From the NCBI GenBank assembly GCA_025454635.1, contig JALOOB010000004.1, positions 1 through 34,761 of the forward strand: a stretch of 34,761 bases of DNA, read 5' to 3'. The notes under the pieces are model-generated. The model ran no database searches and was not told the DNA's origin. It saw only the letters and a program-made list of their open reading frames with translations. Source of the stretch: Anaerolineae bacterium (lineage in GTDB: Bacteria > Chloroflexota > Anaerolineae > CG2-30-64-16). Position numbers and translations under genes: made by a program. This document shows, piece by piece, positions 13,994 through 20,054 of the stretch. Every line of letters starts with the position of its first letter. The stretch's first letter is position 1.

Positions 13994-15472
13994 TTAGCCG
14001 CGCCACCAGTCATAATGCTGACCCCAGTCGATGTATCCGTAGTTCCCCACGAGGTCCGGCGCAGGAGTCAACTCGTCCACGACGAGCTGCGGTTCCCCAC
14101 CGTTTGCCGGAATAACCCATACCGACGCCTGGCCTTCACTGGTGATCCGAGCGAAGAGGATACGCGTTCCCTCGTCTGACCAGAGCGGCCGCTCGTCCCT
14201 GAAGCGTTCGTCCGTGGTGAGCTGCCGGCTTGCGCCCGCGGCCGGAGCGGCGGTCCACAGCTTGCGCCCTTGCATGGCAAGGCTTGCGGCAGGCCCGAGG
14301 CTGATGCCCGGCGTGTCAGGCATGGCGATGTAAGCGAGCCGGATGCCGTCGGGCGCCCAGGCGGGCGCGATTGCGGCGAGTGAGGAGGGCGTGCGAAAGC
14401 TGCCGGAAGCGAGCCGCTTGTTCGTCCACGTTGCGGGGCCGACCCCCGTCACGAAGGCGATAGGATTGTCCTGGCTGGCCGGGCCGACGGCAACAAAGTC
14501 GCGCAGCGGCAGCATGGGCTCCGGGGTCAGGAGGCGAGCGCTCGGCGGCGCGCCGCCATCCGGCAGGGGGGCGCGGGCCGCGTAGAGCCACGCGCTGTCC
14601 TCGGGCTGGGCTGCGCGATCTTCCTGCTGCCAGAAGAGCACATCGTCGCCCGCCCATCCCGACAGACTCGGCCGCGACCGAATGCTGGCATGCGCGAGCA
14701 GCGGGGCGCCGCCTGAAGCGTTGATGACGTAAATACCCGCGTTCGCTGCGGGCACGGTCGGCTGGTCTTCCTCTGCGACCCATTCGTACGCAAGGCGCAG
14801 GCCATCTGCGCTCCAGGCGATGTCATCGACGCTTGCGCCGGCTTCGGCGCTTACCAGCCGGTATTCCGCCTCGGTGACCGGGTCGACCACCTGCAGGTGC
14901 CCCTGATCGGACACAAAGGCCAGCCGGTCCAACTGGGGCGACCAGGCGAAGTGCCGCACCGTAATGCCGAGGTTCAGGACGCGCGCATCTTCACCCGTGC
15001 GACGCATGGTCCACACCTGCTCCTGGAAGGTTGACACGGTCTCCCTGCAAGGCGGTTCGCCCTGTCGCAGCGGCTCCCGGCACGGCACGTCCCGCTCCAG
15101 CAGCACCGCGCGATCCTTGCGATAGGCCAGCCACTCGCCGGAGGGCGACCAGCGGGGCTCCCGGTTGTATCCGTCGATGGTCAACCGCTGGTGTGGCCCG
15201 GCCGGCGCGACGACAAACCACAGGTCACCGCCCTTGATGTAGGCGACCCGGCCGAGCGTGGTTGGCGCAGCAGTGGGCGGCGCAACCGCAGTCGCAAGCT
15301 CGGCAGAGAGCCGGTCGATCTCCTCCTGCATGGCGCTCAAAGTGGCCGCCGGCGCGAGGTCGGGGGTGGGGGTTTGCTCAACTCCCACCGATAGCGTGCC
15401 CGCGCAGGCCGAGAGCAGTAGCACCGCTGCCGCAAACGCACCGAATCGACGGGGGAGGGCGGGTCGATTCAT
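13994..15472 (-). CDS. TolB/PD40-like beta-propeller lipoprotein
   Basis: This 492-residue exported lipoprotein has lipobox LSAC with C23. A short coiled segment (SAMQEEIDRLSAELATAV) leads into repeated propeller blades with the PD40/WD40-like signature. Examples are YNREPRWSPSGEWLAYRKD, FAWSPQLDRLAFVSDQG, IAWSADGLRLAYEW, IAPAWAPDGIRLAYIA and PLWSDEGTRILFAR. Such propellers usually bind proteins or ligands and have no catalysis. Its ATG overlaps the histidine kinase stop (ATGA), making it the third gene of a regulator-kinase-lipoprotein operon. It may act as an external sensor or regulated surface component for that system; this is inference from gene order. Confidence 0.85.
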   Translation of the reverse strand: MNRPALPRRFGAFAAAVLLLSACAGTLSVGVEQTPTPDLAPAATLSAMQEEIDRLSAELATAVAPPTAAPTTLGRVAYIKGGDLWFVVAPAGPHQRLTIDGYNREPRWSPSGEWLAYRKDRAVLLERDVPCREPLRQGEPPCRETVSTFQEQVWTMRRTGEDARVLNLGITVRHFAWSPQLDRLAFVSDQGHLQVVDPVTEAEYRLVSAEAGASVDDIAWSADGLRLAYEWVAEEDQPTVPAANAGIYVINASGGAPLLAHASIRSRPSLSGWAGDDVLFWQQEDRAAQPEDSAWLYAARAPLPDGGAPPSARLLTPEPMLPLRDFVAVGPASQDNPIAFVTGVGPATWTNKRLASGSFRTPSSLAAIAPAWAPDGIRLAYIAMPDTPGISLGPAASLAMQGRKLWTAAPAAGASRQLTTDERFRDERPLWSDEGTRILFARITSEGQASVWVIPANGGEPQLVVDELTPAPDLVGNYGYIDWGQHYDWWRG

Positions 15473-16368
15473 CAGCGCGCTCCCCGGAGTTTAACGGTCA
15501 CGACCGTGCCGCGACCGGGCCGGCTGCGGATTGCGAGGGTCCCGCCGTGGCGCGTGATGATCGCGCGCACGAGCGCGAGGCCCAGCCCACTGCCCTCGAC
15601 GCCTACCGCGCCGCTGCCGCGGTACAACTCCTCACCCAAGTGCGGCAGTTCCTCGGGCGGCACGCCGGGCCCGGTGTCGGCCACTTCCACTCCGACGTCC
15701 GAGCCATCCTCGAACGCGCGGATCTCGATGGTCGCGCCATCGCCGCTGAACTTGAGCGCGTTGTCGATCAGGTTATGGAACGCGAGGAACAGGAGGTCGC
15801 GGTCGCCGGGGACGGGCGTGAGGGGCCACGGCGCTTGCGGCAGGCCGAGGATGATGCGCCGGCTGGCGGCATCCGGGCGATCCTGCGCGGTTTCGACAAG
15901 CTCCGACAGGAGGGCGGGGAGGTCGACGTCATCCATCTCCAATGGCTGGATTTCCAGGTCGGTTAACTTGCGCAGGTCAGCGCTCAGGCGCGCGAGCCGA
16001 TCTACCTGGTTCCTCATACTGCGCATGGTAGTCGGGTCGAAGCTGCCGTTGATGTTGGCGAGGGCCGCGCGCATCGCGGTCAGCGGGTTTTTCACCTCGT
16101 GATCGAGGCGGCGCATGAAACGCCGTCGCGACTCCGCCTCGGCTTCGGCGGCTTGTTGAGCGGCGCGCGCGACGGCCGCGCGGCGGCGCTGGCCTGCCAA
16201 GACGATGCCGAGCGCGACGAGCGAGCCTGCCGCGCCGAGCAGCAGAAACGCGGTGCCAACGTCGGCGCGCAGGTAGAGGATCGGGTTGGCCCGGATGCCG
16301 GCCTGCCAGAGGGCTGCCAGCAGCAGGCCCGCGGCCAGCGGCGCAAGCGCGAGCAAGTAGCGGATCAC
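15472..16368 (-). CDS. Two-transmembrane sensor histidine kinase
   Basis: This 298-residue kinase starts at GTG 16368, which overlaps the regulator stop as GTGA. Earlier in-frame codons would lie inside the regulator gene. Two transmembrane helices (residues about 4-22 and 38-58) flank a very short outer loop of some 15 residues. A coiled segment follows, then the H-box H90 (DHEVKNPL), the N-box N203 (NLIDNALKF), DTGPGVP and GSGLGLALV. The near-absence of an outer sensor domain suggests it senses the membrane or a partner protein. The co-encoded propeller lipoprotein is an obvious candidate partner. Confidence 0.92.
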   Translation of the reverse strand: MIRYLLALAPLAAGLLLAALWQAGIRANPILYLRADVGTAFLLLGAAGSLVALGIVLAGQRRRAAVARAAQQAAEAEAESRRRFMRRLDHEVKNPLTAMRAALANINGSFDPTTMRSMRNQVDRLARLSADLRKLTDLEIQPLEMDDVDLPALLSELVETAQDRPDAASRRIILGLPQAPWPLTPVPGDRDLLFLAFHNLIDNALKFSGDGATIEIRAFEDGSDVGVEVADTGPGVPPEELPHLGEELYRGSGAVGVEGSGLGLALVRAIITRHGGTLAIRSRPGRGTVVTVKLRGAR

Positions 16369-17096
16369 CGGCCAACCTCGACGTTGGCGACGAAGCGATA
16401 GCCCTGGCCGATGAGGGTTTCGATGAAGCGCGGGGTCTCCGCGTCGTCCTTCAGCGCGCGTCGCAACTCGGCAATGCGCGTGTCGACCGCGCGCGTCGCG
16501 GCGGGATAATCCCAGCCCCACACCGCGTCGAGCAGACGCTCGCGGGAGAGCACTTCGTCCGGGTGCAGCATGAGGTATTCCAGCACGGCGATGGCCTTGG
16601 CGGTCAGGGCCACTTCACGGCCGCCGAGCAGGGCGCGCCGCGCCTGCCGGTCGAGCTCGAGGCTGCCCGCGCGCAGCCGGTGCGCGCCGGCCAGGGATGG
16701 CGCGCCGGCGCGGCTACGCCGGAGGACTGCGCGGATGCGCGCAACCAGCTCGTAAGGCTCGAAGGGTTTGCCGAGGTAGTCGTCCGCGCCCTCGTCGAGC
16801 GCGACCGCGCGCTCCGTTGGCGAGCTAACGCGGGTCAGGAGGATCACCGGGGTCCAGTTCCCCGACCGGCGCAGGCGGCGGAGCGCCTCGCGGCCGTCCA
16901 GGTTGGGCATGAGTACGTCGAGGATGATCAGGTCGACCGGCTGGCGCGCGACCAGGTCGAGCGCCAGCGCGCCGTCGGCCGCATAGGTCACCGCGAAACC
17001 GGTGCGCTCCAGGAACGCGCCGACATGCTCGGTGATACCGGGATCATCGTCGACCAGAAGGATACGGGTTGGCTGCGGCGTCGCGTCGGGTGCCAT
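16365..17096 (-). CDS. OmpR/PhoB-family response regulator
   Basis: This 243-residue DNA-binding regulator has a receiver with acidic pocket VDDD at residues 15-18, phosphoacceptor D60 (IILDVLMPNLDG), LLTR switch and K110 (DYLGKPFEPYEL). A winged-helix output domain follows (residues about 145-240, with VALTAKAIAVLEYLM, RERLLDAVWGWD and RAVDTRIAELRRAL). It is phosphorylated presumably by the overlapping downstream kinase. It is the first gene of the operon. CGGAG before the ATG is the ribosome binding site. Confidence 0.95.
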   Translation of the reverse strand: MAPDATPQPTRILLVDDDPGITEHVGAFLERTGFAVTYAADGALALDLVARQPVDLIILDVLMPNLDGREALRRLRRSGNWTPVILLTRVSSPTERAVALDEGADDYLGKPFEPYELVARIRAVLRRSRAGAPSLAGAHRLRAGSLELDRQARRALLGGREVALTAKAIAVLEYLMLHPDEVLSRERLLDAVWGWDYPAATRAVDTRIAELRRALKDDAETPRFIETLIGQGYRFVANVEVGR

Positions 17097-17113
17097 CGAG
17101 TGCTCCGAGGGCC

Positions 17114-17119
17114 AGTATA
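17114..17119 (-). promoter_or_regulatory. Putative -10 box for the regulator-kinase operon
   Basis: TATACT on the - strand lies 18 bases before the regulator ATG. TTTGCG sits about 18 bp further upstream as a weak -35. This would give a very short leader that includes the CGGAG ribosome binding site. Confidence 0.35.
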
Positions 17120-17151
17120 GCGCGACGCTCAGGGGGACGCAAACAAGGGTT

Positions 17152-17805
17152 TTAGCTGAGGTACGGCCTCAACTCGGCCGGCACCAGGCCCTTGCGCGTC
17201 GCGTACAACACGGCGTGCGCGCGACCGGCCAACCCGAGCCGCCCGAGGATGTCCTCCAGACCCGCTTCGGCGCGTGTGAGGTCGCACGCCAGGGCCGCGG
17301 CAATCTCCGCCGCGGAATAGCCTTCGCTCAGCAAGCGCAGCATCTCGCGTTCTTCGTCAGGCAGGCTGGCAGGGTCGACGTCAGGCGTGGGGACCTCGCG
17401 CAACAGCCGGCCCGCACTGTCCGGGGGAAAGCGGACCCGACCGTCCGCCGCCGCAAGCACGGCGTCGCGCAGTTCGTCCGGCCGGGTGTCCTTGAGCACG
17501 TAACCGATCGCGCCGGCTTCAATGGCGAGGTGAATGCCCGATTCCTCCACCACGCTGGTCATTGCGACGGTATGGCACGCAGGAAGCAACTGCCGGAGGG
17601 CTTTGATCGTCGTGGCGCCGTCCATGGCGGGCATCAGCAGGTCCATAAGCACCACGCCGGGGCACAACTCCGGCGCCATGCTCAATGCCTCTTCGCCGTT
17701 ACGCGCCTCACCGACGATTTCGATGTCCGGGTCGTCCTCGAAATACATCCGCAGGCCCTGTCGGACCATTGCGTGATCGTCGACCACCAGGACTCTCACC
17801 GGCAT
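17152..17805 (-). CDS. NarL/FixJ-family response regulator
   Basis: This 217-residue regulator starts at ATG 17805 (MPVRVLVVDDH), preceded by GGGGGA. More upstream in-frame codons run into the promoter and cysE end and are rejected. The receiver has D9/D10, D55 (VVLMDLLMPAMDG) and K105 (YVLKDTRP). The C-terminal LuxR-type HTH has LPDEEREMLRLLSEGYSAAEIA. The HTH recognition part (ALACDLTRAEAGLEDILGRL) departs from the usual S-TVK-H pattern, so its DNA target may be unusual. No kinase gene is adjacent on its transcript. It lies between cysE and the OmpR regulator with its own promoter. Confidence 0.9.
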   Translation of the reverse strand: MPVRVLVVDDHAMVRQGLRMYFEDDPDIEIVGEARNGEEALSMAPELCPGVVLMDLLMPAMDGATTIKALRQLLPACHTVAMTSVVEESGIHLAIEAGAIGYVLKDTRPDELRDAVLAAADGRVRFPPDSAGRLLREVPTPDVDPASLPDEEREMLRLLSEGYSAAEIAAALACDLTRAEAGLEDILGRLGLAGRAHAVLYATRKGLVPAELRPYLS

Positions 17806-17851
17806 ATTTCCCCCAAGGAGCGGAGCGCGCAAGATGGTGTCTGGAGACATA

Positions 17852-17880
17852 ATTATAACGAACGAAGGCGCGCGATGCAA
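17852..17880 (-). promoter_or_regulatory. Sigma-70-type promoter for the NarL-type regulator
   Basis: On the - strand TTGCAT (17875-17880) and a perfect TATAAT (17852-17857) are separated by 17 bp. The ATG at 17805 is 47 bases downstream of the -10 box. It lies in the intergenic space after the cysE stop codon. Confidence 0.7.
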
Positions 17881-17911
17881 CGGCCGGCCACAGAATGTCG
17901 TGCCTCCGGAA

Positions 17912-18610
17912 TCATATATGACTGCCGCCGCCATCCACCCAGACGTCAGCAGTGCGCCGGTCATCATCGAGCCGCAGGTGTGTCATCGAGGCTTCGAGCG
18001 CGACGACGCGCGCGGCCAAGTGACGCAGCATCTCGTTGTTCGGGTCGGGCAGGCGGTCATGCTGGAGGTCGATGCGCTCCGGCTCGGGCGTGTCGCCGTT
18101 GCGGCTCTTGATGCGCCCCGGCACGCCGACCACGACCGAGTGGGGCGGCACATCTTTGACGACGACGGAGTTCGCGCCGATGCGACTGTGCGCGCCGACG
18201 AGGATCGGCCCAAGCACCTGCGCGCCCGCGCCGACGACGACGTGATCCTCCAGCGTGGGATGCCGTTTAACCTTCTCCCAGCTTACGCCGCCGAGGGTGA
18301 CGTTGTGGTACAGCGTAACGTTCTCGCCGATTTCGGCGGTCTCACCGATCACCGTGCCCATGCCGTGGTCGATGAAGAACCCCGGGCCGATCGTCGCGCC
18401 GGGATGGATTTCGATGCCGGTGAGGAAGCGCGAGATATTGCTGACGAGACGCGCCAGCCAGTTGAACCCATTCATCCACAGCGCGTGCGCGACGCGGTGC
18501 GCCCAGACGGCATGGAGTCCGGGATAGAGGAATATCACTTCCACGACCGAGCGCGCGGCCGGATCGCGGTCGAATACAGCTTGAATATCGCGGCGAAGTG
18601 TCGCTAACAT
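17912..18610 (-). CDS. cysE: Serine O-acetyltransferase
   Basis: This 232-residue enzyme makes O-acetylserine from serine and acetyl-CoA, the first committed step of cysteine synthesis, in the cytosol. It matches the short CysE/EpsC branch. A helical N-terminal segment is followed by a left-handed beta-helix with hexapeptide repeats. Catalytic D81-H82 lie in [14 protein letters not shown], and H102 in LYHNVTLGG. The C-terminal arm [12 protein letters not shown] is the usual family tail, here extended by about 60 residues. ATG 18610 is chosen because the family starts near [16 protein letters not shown]. Upstream in-frame codons would run into the terminator hairpin. The long leader carries a leader peptide and terminator, indicating control by transcription attenuation. 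Confidence 0.95.
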   Translation of the reverse strand: MLATLRRDIQAVFDRDPAARSVVEVIFLYPGLHAVWAHRVAHALWMNGFNWLARLVSNISRFLTGIEIHPGATIGPGFFIDHGMGTVIGETAEIGENVTLYHNVTLGGVSWEKVKRHPTLEDHVVVGAGAQVLGPILVGAHSRIGANSVVVKDVPPHSVVVGVPGRIKSRNGDTPEPERIDLQHDRLPDPNNEMLRHLAARVVALEASMTHLRLDDDRRTADVWVDGGGSHI

Positions 18611-18655
18611 AATCTCGCCCCTGTCACTTACCGACTCCACGGAGGAGCCTGAAAT

Positions 18656-18694
18656 AAAAAAGACCCATGCAGGCGCAAACGCCGGCGATGAGTC
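18656..18694 (-). terminator. Intrinsic terminator within the cysE leader
   Basis: On the - strand GACTCAT and ATGGGTC pair (7 bp, one wobble). Inside them GCCGGCG/CGCCTGC pair over 6 of 7 positions with a 4-base TTTG loop. Six U residues follow immediately (18656-18661). It lies 46 bases upstream of the cysE ATG, inside the cysE transcript, so it must be conditional if cysE is to be expressed from the upstream promoter. Confidence 0.75.
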
Positions 18695-18816
18695 TAGTAG
18701 TTCCATGTTGCGGCGGGACGATCCCTCGTCCCGAACCGTCTATGCAGGTTAGCCTGTTCCCTGCGCAACCCATCGCACCCAGCGCGGTGGAGCAGCGGGA
18801 ACGGCGGGCGATCTGC

Positions 18817-18930
18817 TCAAGCGCCAACCTTGTTGGCGTATGTCAGCGAGCTGATCGACCGGCCGTCCCGCTTGATACAGAAGCACGCGAGTGCCACTGC
18901 AAGCGCAATCGACCCAACCTGATTTTTCAC
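18817..18930 (-). CDS. Putative cysE leader peptide (37 aa) with Cys-Phe-Cys
   Basis: A short frame starts at GTG 18930, with AAGGTG as Shine-Dalgarno at five-base spacing. An in-frame TAA lies just upstream, so the start is well bounded. The peptide begins MKNQVGSIALAVALACFC and ends at TGA 18817. Cysteine codons are number 16 (TGC) and 18 (TGT). It also has a short hydrophobic stretch. It starts about 15 bases after the predicted transcription start. The position before an intrinsic terminator and cysE fits a ribosome-stalling leader that reads Cys-tRNA supply. No homologue is known to me, and a chance frame cannot be excluded. Confidence 0.5.
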   Translation of the reverse strand: MKNQVGSIALAVALACFCIKRDGRSISSLTYANKVGA

Positions 18931-18951
18931 AACTTCACCTTACTAAAATAC

Positions 18952-18980
18952 ATTTTACGCGAAAATGTGACGGAAGTCAA
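18952..18980 (-). promoter_or_regulatory. Sigma-70-type promoter of cysE
   Basis: On the - strand TTGACT (18975-18980) and TAAAAT (18952-18957) are separated by exactly 17 bp. The AT-rich stretch stands out from the GC-rich surroundings. The predicted transcription start is near 18945. The JAMM-type gene upstream ends at 19026, so cysE has its own promoter. Confidence 0.75.
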
Positions 18981-19025
18981 GTAAGATACGGCACAAGGGC
19001 GCAGGGGAGGCCCGGCGAACCCGCG

Positions 19026-19406
19026 TTAGGGCGTGAGGCGGAAGGCGCGAAGCTGCGGGTGTGACCGGTCGGCGAGGCTAACGATCACGTATACCGCATC
19101 AGGATACGTCGCCTGCGCGATGTCTGTTTCCGAGGGCGCGGGAGGTCCGTGCGGGTGCGAATGGTAGATCGCGAGCAATTCCAGCCCTTCATCCTCCCAT
19201 TCGATCATACGCGCGAGCGTTTCCACGTCCACCTCGTAAGCAATGCGCGGGGTGGGCGAGACGTTGCGTGCGTGATATAAGGCGACCGGTTCGTTGCCCC
19301 GCCCCGCGACCAAGCCGCACACCTCTTCGGGATAGCCAGCCTCCGCGTGGGTGATAATCTGGTCGACCATCATCTGCGGCAGGGGCAGGGCAATCTCCGT
19401 TACCAT
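19026..19406 (-). CDS. JAMM/MPN+ metallopeptidase (Mov34/RadC-like M67 type)
   Basis: This 126-residue cytosolic zinc peptidase has the complete JAMM site. A conserved glutamate lies in PEEVCGL (E27/E28), and H82-x-H84-x7-S92-x2-D95 is in YHSHPHGPPAPSETD. Prokaryotic members remove ubiquitin-like sulfur-carrier proteins. The actinobacterial enzyme Mec frees cysteine from CysO-cysteine. Its ATG at 19406 overlaps the last 7 bases of the metallo-hydrolase gene. It is the last gene of a - strand operon and lies just upstream of the cysE promoter. That position hints at sulfur metabolism, but no CysO or CysM gene is in the window. Confidence 0.9.
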   Translation of the reverse strand: MVTEIALPLPQMMVDQIITHAEAGYPEEVCGLVAGRGNEPVALYHARNVSPTPRIAYEVDVETLARMIEWEDEGLELLAIYHSHPHGPPAPSETDIAQATYPDAVYVIVSLADRSHPQLRAFRLTP

Positions 19407-20038
19407 TCCTCGTCCAGGAACGGGTTGTTCCGCCGCTCGCTCCCCACGGTGGTCGCGGGTCCGTGGCCGGAGTGGACCGCATAGTCGTCGGGCAGCGACA
19501 GGATCTTGCCGCGGATGCTCCGAAGCAGCGTCGCATGATCGCTGCCGGGGAAGTCTGTCCGGCCGATGGAGCCGGCGAAAAGCGCGTCGCCGGTGAGGGC
19601 GAGGCGGTTGGCGTGGTCGACAAAGGTGACGCCTCCGGGCGAGTGGCCCGGCGTGTGGCGCGCTTCCAGCGAGATATCCCCGAACTCCAGCCGCTCGCCC
19701 GGCGTGATGTCGCGGTCGACCGACGGGGGTTCGCCCGGATCGTAACCGAGCCATGCCATGCACGTGCGCTGCATCGCGGCCACGAGGGGCCGATCCGCCG
19801 GGTGCAGGTGGAAGGGCGCGCCGGTCGCCTCCTGCAGCGGCCGGCACGCGAGCAAGTGGTCGAAGTGCGCGTGCGTGCCGAGTATGGCCGTCAAGGTCAG
19901 GTCGTGGCGCCGCAACGCGCCGAGGATCGCGCCCGGCTTGTCGCCCGGATCGACGACAATAGCCTGCTTCGTGCGTTCGCAGCCGAGGATGTAGCAGTTC
20001 ACCTGCAACATCCCGACCGGCATTGTGAGAAAGATCAA
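19400..20038 (-). CDS. Metallo-beta-lactamase-fold hydrolase (glyoxalase II-like)
   Basis: This 212-residue protein has the two-metal site: T55-H-A-H-F-D-H61, H132 in HTPGHSPGG, D in LALTGDALFAG, and a final H in VHSGHGPATT. The order and length fit the YcbL/glyoxalase II-like group, which hydrolyses thioesters such as S-lactoylglutathione analogues. A TTG start at 20038 is chosen because GGGGGAG lies six bases upstream and the family begins near MIxxTxPVG. The ATG at 20023 has no ribosome binding site. It overlaps the JAMM gene and follows the membrane glycosyltransferase by 16 bases. Confidence 0.9.
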   Translation of the reverse strand: MIFLTMPVGMLQVNCYILGCERTKQAIVVDPGDKPGAILGALRRHDLTLTAILGTHAHFDHLLACRPLQEATGAPFHLHPADRPLVAAMQRTCMAWLGYDPGEPPSVDRDITPGERLEFGDISLEARHTPGHSPGGVTFVDHANRLALTGDALFAGSIGRTDFPGSDHATLLRSIRGKILSLPDDYAVHSGHGPATTVGSERRNNPFLDEEW

Positions 20039-20054
20039 GGTCGACTCCCCCGCG

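Larger units (their letters stand above)
18611..18945 (-). promoter_or_regulatory. cysE leader RNA with candidate cysteine attenuator
   Basis: About 335 bases separate the promoter from cysE. In order they hold a 37-codon leader peptide with Cys-Phe-Cys and a hairpin at the end of that frame (CGCCAAC/GTTGGCG). A segment right after the Cys codons (18862-18872) can pair with 18794-18805. The segment GCGATGGGT (18768-18776) can pair over 9 bp, with one wobble, with the 5' arm of the terminator at 18685-18693. An 8-bp hairpin (CGGGACGA/TCGTCCCG) and an intrinsic terminator follow. The antiterminator and terminator pairings exclude each other. A T-box riboswitch was considered but its conserved core is not seen. 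Confidence 0.55.

Noticed and set aside
18662-18945. T-box riboswitch in the cysE leader
   Set aside because: The conserved T-box core (TGGNACCGCG type) and stem I motifs are not seen. The sequence TGGAACT near the terminator is too weak. A leader-peptide attenuator fits better.
18667-18984. 105-codon + strand frame over the cysE leader
   Set aside because: No ribosome binding site, no recognisable motif, and it overlaps the promoter, leader peptide and terminator of cysE on the other strand.
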